From Chrysopilus asiliformis (taxonomy: Eukaryota; Arthropoda; Insecta; Diptera; Rhagionidae): a stretch of DNA of 64,000 nucleotides. The position numbers were made by a program, and so were the translations under genes. The stretch is from the NCBI GenBank assembly GCA_964034945.1, contig OZ035963.1, positions 40,819,090-40,883,089 on the forward strand, given 5' to 3'. How positions within the stretch are numbered: position 1 is the first letter of the stretch; each line of letters starts with the position of its first letter. Positions 9,862-19,137 of this stretch are shown here, one piece after another. The notes below the pieces were generated by a model that worked only from the letters and a program-made list of their open reading frames with translations, was not told the DNA's origin and ran no database searches.

Positions 9862-10012
9862 CAATATGAACTTCGGATTGAATTTGGTTGTCACCAATAA
9901 ATTGTTGGTCTAGGATCATATACCCTCTGTCTATGAGGAAATTGTGCAGAATACCACATGCAAAGTATAATGTCGGTTGCGGTTTCATGCGAGTATCTCA
10001 ATTTCCTCTCTT
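9862..10012 (-). pseudogene. PIF/Harbinger transposase, C-terminal fragment
   Basis: Minus strand: RMKPQPTLYFACGILHNFLI then DRGYMILDQQF. The CGILHNFLIDRG segment matches the end of DDE_4 (Harbinger) transposases, after the last catalytic residue. The rest of the gene is absent; a mini-pogo element was inserted immediately to the right. Convergent arrangement with the Myb-like gene is normal for this superfamily. Confidence 0.55.
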
Positions 10013-10022
10013 TATGTAAATA

Positions 10023-10776
10023 CAGGGGAATCTCGAAAAGATGCACGATCGAAATGATAGAAATCCCAAAAAGATGAACGGCATACTTTTAATATTGGAG
10101 TGTTCTAAAACATGAACGAGAAGAATCTTAACGTTCTAAAAGATGAACGCCTCGTGGTACAATCCTTTTCTTTTCTTTTTTCACACAATTGGTTTGGGTA
10201 TTTCTGGAGAAACGGTATATTCTTGTGGTAGTGCTTGAGTTTGTTTTTCCAGTAAAAAGTGAATTTCGCTACAACAAAGATGCAGCCAGTTAAGGGCCGC
10301 GTTAGATTTTTAAACTTAAAACAAAAATGTGATGTTATCAAAGAGATAAAAAAGGGTTCTTCATACAAACAGTTGCCAGCAGATGCAATTGCGGCTGTCA
10401 ACATTTGCTTAAAATTTGCGGAACAATGCGACTCCAATTTTGACACTATTATAAATCTCCGAAAATTAAGAGAAAAAGCAGTATTGAAAAAGCTTTCTGC
10501 TCGACGACAAACCAAAATCAGTGGTTTTTTTCAGAAAATATAATTTCTAAAGAAATATATTATGTACATTACAACTGAATTTTGAAATGCACGCTGGTTC
10601 TTACATAACGCTTTTGTTGTTTTTAATTTTTTGCTGCCTTTGATTTATTTTAGAATGACGTTTATGTAACATAAATGTGTCCTCTTTCAGTCAAAACTCC
10701 TTCCAAAAAGATGAACGATCTCGAAAAGATGACACGGCCGTGCTTTTTTAGTGTTCATCTTTTCGAGATTCCCCTG
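10023..10776 (+). mobile_element. Pogo/Tigger-type element, internally deleted (754 bp)
   Basis: Terminal repeats CAGGGGAATCTCGAAAAGAT on both ends and a TA duplication (10021-10022, 10777-10778), as for the Tc1/mariner/pogo group. The interior keeps only a small frame joining the two ends of a transposase. Flanks join smoothly to sequence following the Harbinger remnant. Confidence 0.88.
10280..10543 (+). CDS. Short fused pogo transposase relic: HTH start joined to C-terminus (87 aa)
   Basis: Start at ATG 10280: MQPVKGRVRFLNLKQKCDVI, then KEIKKGSSYKQL, the first helices of a CENP-B/pogo helix-turn-helix. It continues directly into AIAAVNICLKFAEQ and INLRKLREKAVLKKLSARR, ending ISGFFQKI, a typical Tigger/jerky C-terminus. 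The catalytic DDD core is missing, so it cannot transpose by itself. The junction is in frame. If expressed it could bind the element's own ends; that is inference. Confidence 0.6.
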   Translation: MQPVKGRVRFLNLKQKCDVIKEIKKGSSYKQLPADAIAAVNICLKFAEQCDSNFDTIINLRKLREKAVLKKLSARRQTKISGFFQKI

Positions 10777-10849
10777 TATATGTAAATATAAATATGCACA
10801 TTATATTTTTTTTAGACATTTACATATAACAAATGAAAAGTGTTAGGAT

Positions 10850-11770
10850 GATTCTACTGATCATTCAATGTAATGATAGGAATGTAATCAGTTATTGGAA
10901 CATTGATCTAATTAAGAATATTTATAATACGGTCAGCGGTTTGGAAATATGAGTAATTGGATTTTCTACGTTGACTATGAGCTATTTAAAATATCGGTCA
11001 AATTTCCAAACATGGAACGACAAATGCTTAAATGCACAAACAAAAATATGTAAACATAAACAATTGTCGTATCGTTTGCACAATAAAGTCACTAACGCAA
11101 CTCAGTGAGGAAATCCAATGCACTTATGTTTTGTTGACACAGCACAAGGTCGGATTCAATGGAAGAACTCACGGCCATGAAATGTAGAACTGCTGACCGG
11201 GAATAACCATTGAACTCGGAAAAACTTTAAGATGCTTATGAATGAAATGTTTTAGGAAATATGTAATATATATCTAAGCGGAAGAATTCATCTTCCGCAT
11301 AGATAACATATAAAAGTCCAATAGAAAGTAAGGCACGAGTTTCAGTTCAGTTGAGTTGAGTCCAGAAAAAAGTTAAGCCTAGAGCGGAGTAAAAAGTTCA
11401 GTTGAGTTCAGAAAAAAGTTAAGCCTAGAACGGAGTAGAAAGTTAAGCGTAGAACGCAATAGAAAGTTTTGTACAGTTCGTTGGTTAAAAAGAGTTTAAA
11501 AGAGATTTGTAAAAGGAGAGTTGTAAAAGAGAATTAAGTTAAAAGTAAAGTAATTAGTAAAAACCACTCGTAGGACGCACGTAAAGTAATAGTAAAGGCA
11601 ATCGTACAGCAATCAGTTTGTTAAGTTAGTTGTAACAGTTAGTGTAAAATAAAGATAAAATAAAGTGAAGCAAAACCAAGCAAGTGAGTTATTCTTTGGA
11701 ATCAGAGTCATCATCCGTTTGAAGAAGAACCCCAATAAAAGTATATATACCTGAAACGGCGCTTTAACAC
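10850..11770 (+). repeat. LTR-like region with a TATA/initiator promoter and polyadenylation signals
   Basis: No protein. CATATAAAAG at 11307-11316 is followed about 30 bp later by TTTCAGTTCAGTT, an arthropod initiator, then purine-rich repeats (AGTTAAGCCTAGARCGGAGTA three times, 11375-11455) and AATAAAGATAAAATAAAG near 11650. This order resembles a solo LTR of a BEL or gypsy element. I could not fix its ends: TGTT at about 10848 and TTTAACA at 11769 are candidates but show no clear target duplication. Confidence 0.35.
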
Positions 11771-11789
11771 TCCTATACATCTCCCGACA

Positions 11790-11860
11790 TCACATCGAAG
11801 TGATGTATTAATTTTGTTAAATTTTTCCTCATCTTCGTTATTGGGATGTCGGAATAAAGT
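11790..11860. repeat. Stem-loop CCGACATC ... GATGTCGG
   Basis: CCCGACATC near 11788 pairs with GATGTCGG near 11848; an inner palindrome ATCACATCGAAGTGATGT sits in the loop. Role unknown. Confidence 0.4.
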
Positions 11861-11924
11861 AATCAGCCAGTGTTCTTATGGATATCTAGAATCTGGCATA
11901 TAAAATGAACGTGTTAATTTAAAA

Positions 11925-12930
11925 AACTGACTCTGATTCTGACGTCAAGAAGTAGGTGAAGTAACGGAAGGGTCAGTCGGGATAGCGTGATTATACTTTT
12001 GTTCAAATTTTCCGGGAAACATTTGATCTGGGGGTTTTGGAGATCGCTGAATCCGATTCTGACGTTAATAAGTCTGTAAAGCGGGCCACACGCTAGACAC
12101 GATTCACGACAATCGTATGACTCATCAATCCTCAAGGAAAGACAACACGAAAAAGATTGTATCGTGAAGTCCCCACACACATTCATTCCCATCAGTTTGT
12201 AGCTAACTTTCGGTTAGTCTACATCGAGAGAACGCACACACTACCGCGACAACCCAACAAGATTGTCGTGAATCGCGACGAGTTCAGGCGGCCGTGGAAC
12301 GATACAATCTTGGCGTTCAAGCTTTGATTCTACTCTTTCATTGCCCACAGATTGTGAGGATACACGTCAACTCAAGATTGTATCCTCATGGCGCGTCGTG
12401 TATCCTCTTAGTGTGTGGGCCGCTTAAGGATAATGCCAGGTCTTGTGAGGATAACGTGACTACCTTTTTCCGCAATTTTTCCCGTAGAAAAACTCATACG
12501 GAGATTTTTGGGGTCGATGACTCCGATTTTGAAGTCAAAAGGTCCATAAGAATATCTCAAAAGCAAGGATATATATTTGGAGATTCAACAGTATAGACAA
12601 GCGTGGTGAAAGGCAGGTGTCATTTTGGATTTTCAGTCATATTAATCAAATACGAAATGACTAGAGGATAAAATAAAACAAATTAAAAAAATTGTTTTTT
12701 AAAATGCTTTTAAAAAAAAAGGAAAAAATAATTTTTTGGGCACTGTGTGTCAGAAGTAAATGTGAAATAAAAGCATAAAAAATAAAATAAATATTTATCT
12801 CACTTTTCTTTCCGATACACAGTGCCTAAAAAATATATTTTTTTCTTTTTAGTGCATTTTTTAAAAATAAAATCCTTTCAAAAAAAATTTTTTTTTAAAT
12901 TTTTTTTTTGAATTTTTTTTCTATCTAATT
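11925..12930 (+). repeat. Minisatellite-bearing dispersed element, degraded copy 1
   Basis: Contains decayed units with GGTCGCTGAATCCGATTCTG, GTCTGTAAGGATAA and AAATTTTCCGG, then a long imperfect palindrome (12700-12880) around GGGCACTGTGTGTCAGAAGT / CGATACACAGTGCC. Better copies lie at 31076-31665 (opposite strand), 45000-45500 and 46690-47820. A Harbinger-type MITE interrupts it at 12080. Confidence 0.6.
12080..12424. mobile_element. 345-bp PIF/Harbinger-type MITE
   Basis: Ends AGCGGGCCACACGCTA and, inverted, AGCGGCCCACACACTA; flanked by TAA (12077-12079, 12425-12427), the TWA duplication of PIF/Harbinger. The minisatellite unit reads GTCTGTAAGGATAA again when the insert is removed. Inside, short motifs such as ACGATTCACGACAATC, AGATTGTCGTGAATCG and CGATACAATCTTG recur in both orientations near the ends. 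No coding capacity. Confidence 0.8.
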
Positions 12931-13426
12931 TTTACTTTCTTCTACGGCAAGCCTCGGCACCATGTATGTAGTGATTTACTAATACTCGAAGAAATTTTAT
13001 GTTTCTTCATATACTATAACACAAAATGAGAAAACGCATCTTTTTCATTTTTTACGCTCTTTCGCTTTTGATGGAGATGTCTAGGAACAGTGGACTACAG
13101 AATTTATCATGATGCGATTACAAAAAAATAATAAGTTCCGTCGTGCAAAAAAACTTGTGGGACGTTTTTCCGGTTCTGTCCTTCGAAAAAACATGCGCTA
13201 GATTGCATTATATTACCTGATAGGAAAGCTATTGATGAACTTGAAAGACTAAAAAGCTCATAAAAATTGTGAAAAATTACTGTTTCAAAATTGTTTCTTT
13301 CATACTTTTATACTCCAGCCATACGTAATGATTTTGAAGCCATACCACCCAAAGATACATGTGAACGTGATGGGGACGAAGTACCCTCGCCCAAGAGTTT
13401 TCAAAGCCAAATCGGGGAGTTCGGGG

Positions 13427-13691
13427 AGTTTGATATCTGGCAGGCCCCCTCGCCTCTGCCATTTCGAAGTTAAATCGGGGAGTTTGATATCTGGCAGGCC
13501 CCCTCGCCTCTGCCATTTCGAAGTTAAATCGGGGAGTTTGATATCTGGCAGGCCCCCTCGCCTCTGCCATTTCGAAGTTAAATCGGGGAGTTTGATATCT
13601 GGCAGGCCCCCTCGCCTCTGCCATTTCGAAGTTAAATCGGGAGTTTGATATCTGGCAGGCCCCCTCGCCTCTGCCATTTCGAAGTTAAATC
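13427..13691 (-). repeat. 54-bp minisatellite, five units, in the 3' end of the hAT element
   Basis: Five almost identical 54-bp units containing GATATCTGGCAGGCCCCCTC (13432, 13486, 13540, 13594, 13647; the last spacing is 53). The units are free of stops in several frames and give repetitive ORFs on both strands, which are artefacts. The transposase stop codon lies at the edge of the array. Confidence 0.95.
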
Positions 13692-15478
13692 GGTATCTGG
13701 CATTTCAGTTCGCCTTGACTAAGGACATCGAAATCTATTTCGAAAGATTCTGTTAATGACAAACGAAGCAAATCCACTAAATGTATGTCGGATAGAGAAG
13801 TTCTATGTTCAGTTTTAAAGTTTTTTAGGGTCGAGAAAGCACTTTCACAAACATAAGTGCTTCCAAACATGGAACAATATTTTAACATGGCATTATGCAA
13901 CTTTGGATATCTTTCAGAAGGGACGTTTTTCCAAAAGTCAATGCCATTTCTAACGATATTTTTCAAAGAAATGTCCTCTTGAATATCGCACAGTTCCAAT
14001 TGCCATTCCAAAGGCTGGTCCTCAATTCGACATGAAATAGGGTTAGTGAAAACTTCACTAGCTTCCCTTATTTTTTGGAAGTCCACAAATCTTTTGTCTA
14101 TTTGTGTAATCAGAGTTTCAAGTTCATCAGCAAAACCAGAAAAGTCGACATTTTCGCATTCTTCAGAAATTACCGAACAACATTTGAAGTGGTGCAAGTT
14201 ATTATTTAAAAGACAATTTTTCAAAATGGACAGTTTTTTCTTTAGAGCACTTATTGCGGCGACTAAGTCAAAAACTGTTTTATTTTTACCTTGCATTTTC
14301 AAATTAGTTTCATTCAATATTTCTGATATGTCGGTGAGAAAGGCCAATGAAATTTTAAATTCGGAAGAAAGAATTTTCTCTTGCAATACTTTATTGTTAT
14401 TTATTGTATTGGTATTTCCTATAAAGCTCGCCAGTTCGTTTCTAATTGCAAAAAATCGTTGCAGACATTTTCCTCGGCTTAGCCAACGAACTTCTGTATA
14501 TAACAGTAGATCACCATATTCGGCATCAACTTCTGCTAAAAATGTTTTAAGTTGGCGATTAGTCAAAGCATTATGGCCCCCTTTCAATCGATTTACAAGA
14601 GATGAAACAAAATGCATTGTGGTTTTCAAATATACTGCTTTGGCACAAAGGGCTTCTTGGTGTATTGCACAATGCATATTCATTACGTCAATGCCATTTT
14701 GTTTCAGCAAACCTATGAAACCGTTATTTTTTCCTATCATCGAAGGGGCGCCATCTGTGCATACCGAAGAAAGTTTTTCTGAAATTTTGTATTCTTCCAA
14801 TACATTTTTTACTGCGTTATAAATATCGCATCCTTTCGTCGTTCCATGGAGGCTAACACAACTCAACATTTTCTCCTGCGTTTCAAATTTTGTGTTTATA
14901 GTTCTAACAGATATTAATAACTGACTTATATTAGAACGGTCAGTAGATTCGTCAAGCGCTATTGAAACATAAACAGAAGAAGCCAATAATATTTTCAAAC
15001 CATTAACAACAAATTCATTCATTTTTTCAATTCTTCGAGTTACCGTTCGGGGGGATAGGCAAACGGTCTTAACTTTTTCGGCGAATTCTTTACCTTTTGG
15101 CCCGTAACATTTCAGAACTTGTTCCATATTTTGTTTAAAAAATTCACCATCAGTTAATGGCTTTTTCGCTTTAGCAATATTAAAACACACAATGAAGGAC
15201 GCCTTTACAGATGCAATTTCAGAATCATTTGTTCCGCCTAAAGGAAATTTCTCTAAAAAAACTTTCTTTAAGTTGTCAACCTGTCTTACTCTTTCTACTT
15301 CATTGTATCGGGCAAAATCGGACTTATGACAGCTGTTGTAATGGCGTTCTAGATTGAATTTTTTATTCGACATGTAACTGCAAACTAGACATTGACGGTT
15401 TTCATTATTTGTGGTTATTAAATATTTGTTTTCCCAATCACACGACATAGTATTTGAATTTGAATATGAGCGCTTCAT
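13685..15478 (-). CDS. hAT-superfamily transposase, ZBED5/GTF2IRD2-like type, intact 597 aa
   Basis: N-terminal C2HC finger CLVCSYMSNKKFNLERHYNS at about residues 33-53, then the RNase H-like hAT core with VSIALDESTDRSNISQL (first Asp, about residue 176), SVCTDGAPSMIGKNNGF (second Asp), MNMHCAIHQEAL, EVRWLSRGKCLQRF and the C-terminal dimerisation block MLKYCSMFGSTYVCESAFS with LKNFKTEHR. Full length with no stop or frameshift. The family cuts and pastes DNA with 8-bp duplications, as seen here. Start chosen at the first ATG (MKRSYSNSN). The intact frame and clean ends suggest recent mobility or domestication pressure; the former is more likely. Confidence 0.88.
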   Translation of the reverse strand: MKRSYSNSNTMSCDWENKYLITTNNENRQCLVCSYMSNKKFNLERHYNSCHKSDFARYNEVERVRQVDNLKKVFLEKFPLGGTNDSEIASVKASFIVCFNIAKAKKPLTDGEFFKQNMEQVLKCYGPKGKEFAEKVKTVCLSPRTVTRRIEKMNEFVVNGLKILLASSVYVSIALDESTDRSNISQLLISVRTINTKFETQEKMLSCVSLHGTTKGCDIYNAVKNVLEEYKISEKLSSVCTDGAPSMIGKNNGFIGLLKQNGIDVMNMHCAIHQEALCAKAVYLKTTMHFVSSLVNRLKGGHNALTNRQLKTFLAEVDAEYGDLLLYTEVRWLSRGKCLQRFFAIRNELASFIGNTNTINNNKVLQEKILSSEFKISLAFLTDISEILNETNLKMQGKNKTVFDLVAAISALKKKLSILKNCLLNNNLHHFKCCSVISEECENVDFSGFADELETLITQIDKRFVDFQKIREASEVFTNPISCRIEDQPLEWQLELCDIQEDISLKNIVRNGIDFWKNVPSERYPKLHNAMLKYCSMFGSTYVCESAFSTLKNFKTEHRTSLSDIHLVDLLRLSLTESFEIDFDVLSQGELKCQIPI

Positions 15479-15809
15479 AATGGAAAAGGAAAACTAAAAA
15501 AATCAAATTTCTGAAAAAATTTCGTATGTCAGTGTTCTTTGGGAAGCAATTAAGGTTTTGGGGAGCAAATGTATACACCCGTACGCATCAACAGCAGAAA
15601 TCATACTGAATGACTGTCGTAGGCTCGCTCCATCGATTGTTAGTGAATCGTTTGATTTCGGCTGCCGAACTGGCCGTCGTATACCAACACGTATCATTGC
15701 GTTGGAGAGTCGAGTAAAAATGTTCATGCATTGATTGTAACCTCGTAAAATTTGAATAAAAATGTTATCGTATTGAGGAGCCAGACGAGCCAAGCAGTGC
15801 CGAGGTATG
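15479..15809 (-). other. 5' end of the hAT element, probable promoter/UTR
   Basis: About 330 bp between the transposase ATG and the right terminus. A 96-codon minus-strand frame (15793-15503) is open but shows no motif and is probably chance. Confidence 0.4.
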
Positions 15810-16592
15810 TTCTACGGAGTATATTAAAGTATTGTATTCATGAAAAATTTCAACCTCTTAATTTTGCCTAAAAAACATTTCCCGATCACTCCTGAGTCGA
15901 TTGGAGTCATATTAAAAAAATGTCTTTCTGTCTGTCAGTCTGTCTGTCAGTCTGTGTACAAGATTTCTCAAAAACTAATAGACCTAGCGCCATGAAATTT
16001 TATAGGCATGTTGGGTCCTGAAATTGGACGATCCTATCAACTTTTGGTGGAAATCCGTTAACCGGAAGTATCCAAAATGGCGGTTTTTCAAAAATCGCAA
16101 TTTCGTTTTTCTCGATTTACTCCCAAACTACGCGTTTTTTAGTGGCCTTGGAGAAAATTAAATTTCCCACACTTTTGTCTTTAGCTATAACTCGATATGT
16201 CAACCTGTTATCGAGATAAACCGTTATTTCCAAAAAAAAAACAGTTTTTTGCGATTATCTCGAAAATTAACGGGTTTTTGCTGACTGAATGTATGAAGTG
16301 AATTAATGAGAATGGCATTCTGCACAATTTTGTCTTTTACCGTTATCCGTTATATTTTACCGTTATTGAGATATTTTCATTAATATGTAAAAAATCATAT
16401 TTTTGCGAATAATTTGCACACTAACGGTTTTTCGACAAATCAGTTATAAAAATAATTAAAGATGTTAACATTTTCTACATTTTTGCCATTTACCGTAAAT
16501 TGATATCTTTTACAGTTCTCAAGTTATCTCAAAAATTTTGTACGTTTTTGATATATTAGGATGAACCAACAATTTATTGGGAGGTCGTCTTA
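15810..16592 (+). repeat. Dispersed noncoding repeat R, copy 1 (right part; hAT inserted near its edge)
   Basis: With 12931-12947 on the far side of the hAT it forms one repeat matching 41341-41898 in reverse. Shared blocks include ATTCATGAAAAATTTC, ACCGTTATTGAGATATTTTC and AATTTATTGGGAGGTCGTCT. Copy 1 keeps about 250 bp (15890-16130) with CTGTCTGTCAGTCTG that copy 2 lacks. No ORF. Confidence 0.8.
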
Positions 16593-16932
16593 TGATTTTG
16601 CTTTTTTCTGTATACTAAGGCATAGATTAAAGACTCTAATCTATGACTAAGGATATTAAAAAAACTTACTACGATTTAAAAAAAAATTAAATTTACAGTA
16701 CTAAAATCCAAACCTACCGAGCTAATAAAATGGCATTTTAATAAAAATATCAGAAGTTACAAAAACCCAAAACTACAGTATCCCGGCACAAAATTAGGAA
16801 CACTTACGAGTTTTCGGTTAATCGTTTTTCGCATCTAACATTTAAACAATATAAATCGATTTTTTTTTTAAATTATAGAATATTCTTTATTGTTTTATCG
16901 AATAAATTTTATACATAAATAGTATTTAATTG

Positions 16933-18061
16933 TCAGTATTTTGTCAGGCCGCCTCGATTTTTAAGTACTGCTTGTACTCTGTTAGGCATGCTGCTTATAC
17001 AATTTTTGATCATATTCCGCAGTCCATCGTCATTATTCCAAATGTCTTCGATGTTTTGTTGCAGATTTTGTACTGTGGTATTATTGCGGGAGTACACTTT
17101 TGATTTTAAGTATGCCCAACAGTTCTCGATGGCGTTAAGATCCGGAGAATTGCCTGCCCACGGTAGAATGCTTACGTTATTGTCATTAAGGAATTTTGTG
17201 CTGTCTTTTGACGTGTGGCACGGTGCACCATCCTGCATAAATGTGTATTCTGCAGTTGGACACTAGACTATCCATATATGGTAATAAATAGTTTTCCAGA
17301 ACACCTTTGTATTGGACAGTGTTCATTGTTCCATTGACAAAATACAGTGGACCTGGTCCTTCATGGGTTATGCAGCTCCAAATCATAACTGAGGGTGGAT
17401 GTTTGACTTGTTTTTGTACACAGTCTTCCCTGAACCGTTCATGAGGCCTCCTCCGTACGAACTTGACCGACTCAGTCACAGCTTGTAACCGGCATTCATC
17501 GCTGAAGATTATCTGAAAAAATTGCAGAAATAAAAATTATTGCTATGCAATAAATAAATTCTAAAAACGATCACTATTTTTAAGGAAATTGTAACCAACC
17601 TTCTTCCAATAGTTTTCCTGATAATTTCGGTGAAGTTTTGCCCAAATTAATCGCTGCTTTTTCATTCTCAACGTTACTTTGGGCTTTTTTGCTGGTCGTC
17701 GACATTTTAAATGATTTGCTTTAAATATTCTTTCGATGCTTCTGAGTGAAATATCGACACCGCTCTCATTCAGTTCCTCAGCGATTTCCAAAGCTGGTTT
17801 CCTTCGATTGTTAAAAGCTAATGAGATTACTTTTCTCTTAGTTCGGTCCGTTATTTTTGACTTAGTTCCACAATTCTTTCTCTGGTTTTCCTGCATCTCC
17901 ATATTGTCTCGCGTGTTCTTAACCTTTATCGCAATTCTTGCGACAGTTGTAAGGCCCACATTGCTCTTTTCTGCTATCTGTCTGTAAGAAAATATCTTGG
18001 CGTTCAAGTAAGCTGCAATTTCTGACTTCTTTGTTGGAGAAATATCCTTATTTTTGCCCAT
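16933..18061 (-). pseudogene. Tc1-like transposase, two exons, one frameshift
   Basis: Exon 1 from ATG 18061 (MGKNKDISPTKKSEIAAYL) to 17600 holds the paired helix-turn-helix domain (YRQIAEKSNVGLTTVARI, SLRSIERIFKANHLKCRRP). A GTTGGT donor and TTTTCAG acceptor define an 87-bp intron (17513-17599); both exons are in phase. Exon 2 starts IIFSDECRLQAVTESVKFVR with the first catalytic Asp. Near 17250 a one-base shift leads into FMQDGAPCHTSKDSTKFL (second Asp) and AGNSPDLNAIENCWAYLKS (Glu), ending GGLTKY. One frameshift apart it is complete. A few upstream codons (MWRISVDHG) are probably leader. Confidence 0.88.
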
Positions 18062-18353
18062 TTTTTTTAAAAATAACACCGTTCCGTGATCTACAGAAAT
18101 TCTCCACACAATGAGTAGCTAATAATTTTTTTTTCCAATATTACTTACCAACAAATATTCCACAATACCAAAATGTGCACAAAATTATAATTCAAGCATT
18201 TTAAAATACTTAAATAATACAAAACAAGTAAAATGCGACACTTCTAAATACCCGCATTTAACTCCATTTTTCATATAGTGCCCTTGTGGGTGCACACATT
18301 AATATTTTAGACGTCGTATATTTTGAGAACCGTCTAACACAGTGTGCTCCAAT

Positions 18354-18761
18354 GGGCTTTTTTGCTGGTCGTCGACATTTTAAATGATTTGCTTTAAATA
18401 TTCTTTCGATGCTTCTGAGTGAAATATCGACACCGCTCTCATTCAGTTCCTCAGCATTTTTGCCCATTTTTTTTAAAAAAAACACCGTTCCGTGATCTAC
18501 AGAAATTCTCCACACAATGAGTAGCTAATAATTTTTTTTTCCAATATTACTTACCAACAAATATTCCACAATACCAAAATGTGCACAAAATTATAATTCA
18601 AGCATTTTAAAATACTTAAATAATACAAAACAAGTAAAATGCGACACTTCTAAATACCCGCATTTAACTCCATTTTTCATATAGTGCCCTTGTGGGTGCA
18701 CACATTAATATTTTAGACGTCGTATATTTTGAGAACCGTCTAACACAGTGTGCTCCAATGG
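18354..18761 (-). repeat. Internal duplication in the Tc1-like element
   Basis: Repeats the leader and first codons of the transposase plus a piece of exon 1 (SLRSIERIFKANHLKCRRP), joined out of order. Explains the spurious 85-aa frame at 18258-18515. Confidence 0.85.
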
Positions 18762-18871
18762 AAAAGTAATAAAAATAATTTCAATAACCTGGATACCAAA
18801 CAAAGGAGGCGTTTTTCCTCTTTAAAATAATAAAATTGCAAGTGTTCCTAATTTTATGGCGGGGTACTGTA

Positions 18872-19137
18872 ATTCACAAAACGGTCGCAGTCACTATCAA
18901 CTTTGGTCTCACCCAAAGCCAGTACCTCAAATTTTGAATTTTGGCCTAACCGGATCGTTTTAACAAAAAAAAAACACAAAACGACAACACGGACACAAAA
19001 AATAGGCAAGTGGAACCTACCAGAATACAAAAGAGCTGGAAACGGTTAACCGCTGCTAAATACAACAGCCTTAAGCATCCAATGTCAATCGCTCCAGCAC
19101 CATGCAACTCGCAGAAACTCCATTGGACTAGGAAAAT
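18872..19137. other. Unassigned spacer
   Basis: About 270 bp without ORF, repeat or known motif. Confidence 0.4.

Larger units (their letters stand above)
12948..15809 (-). mobile_element. Complete autonomous-looking hAT transposon (2862 bp)
   Basis: Flanked by an 8-bp duplication TTCTACGG (12940-12947, 15810-15817), with 13-bp ends CAAGCCTCGGCAC and CATACCTCGGCAC (11 of 13 identical). It carries one open transposase gene on the minus strand and a 54-bp minisatellite near its 3' end. The target is a dispersed repeat whose other copy at 41341-41898 has the uninterrupted site (complement of TTCTACGGAC), which confirms the borders. Confidence 0.92.
16776..18869 (-). mobile_element. Tc1-like transposon (2094 bp) with intron and internal duplication
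   Basis: Ends CAGTATCCCGGCACAAAATT and, inverted, CAGTACCCCGCCATAAAATT, followed by AGGAACACTT on both sides; TA duplication at 16774-16775 and 18870-18871. Carries one broken transposase. Positions 18358-18761 repeat 17686-17780 joined to 18054-18358, so the 5' part is duplicated with an internal deletion. Confidence 0.9.

Noticed and set aside
13277..13677. Repetitive ORFs on both strands (MAEARGPARYQTP units)
   Set aside because: They are translations of the 54-bp minisatellite and have no independent coding evidence.
13427..13691. CRISPR-like array
   Set aside because: Units are contiguous with no unique spacers, in a eukaryotic transposon; this is a minisatellite.
15503..15793. 96-codon minus-strand ORF upstream of the hAT transposase
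   Set aside because: No motif; it lies in the hAT leader and is open by chance.
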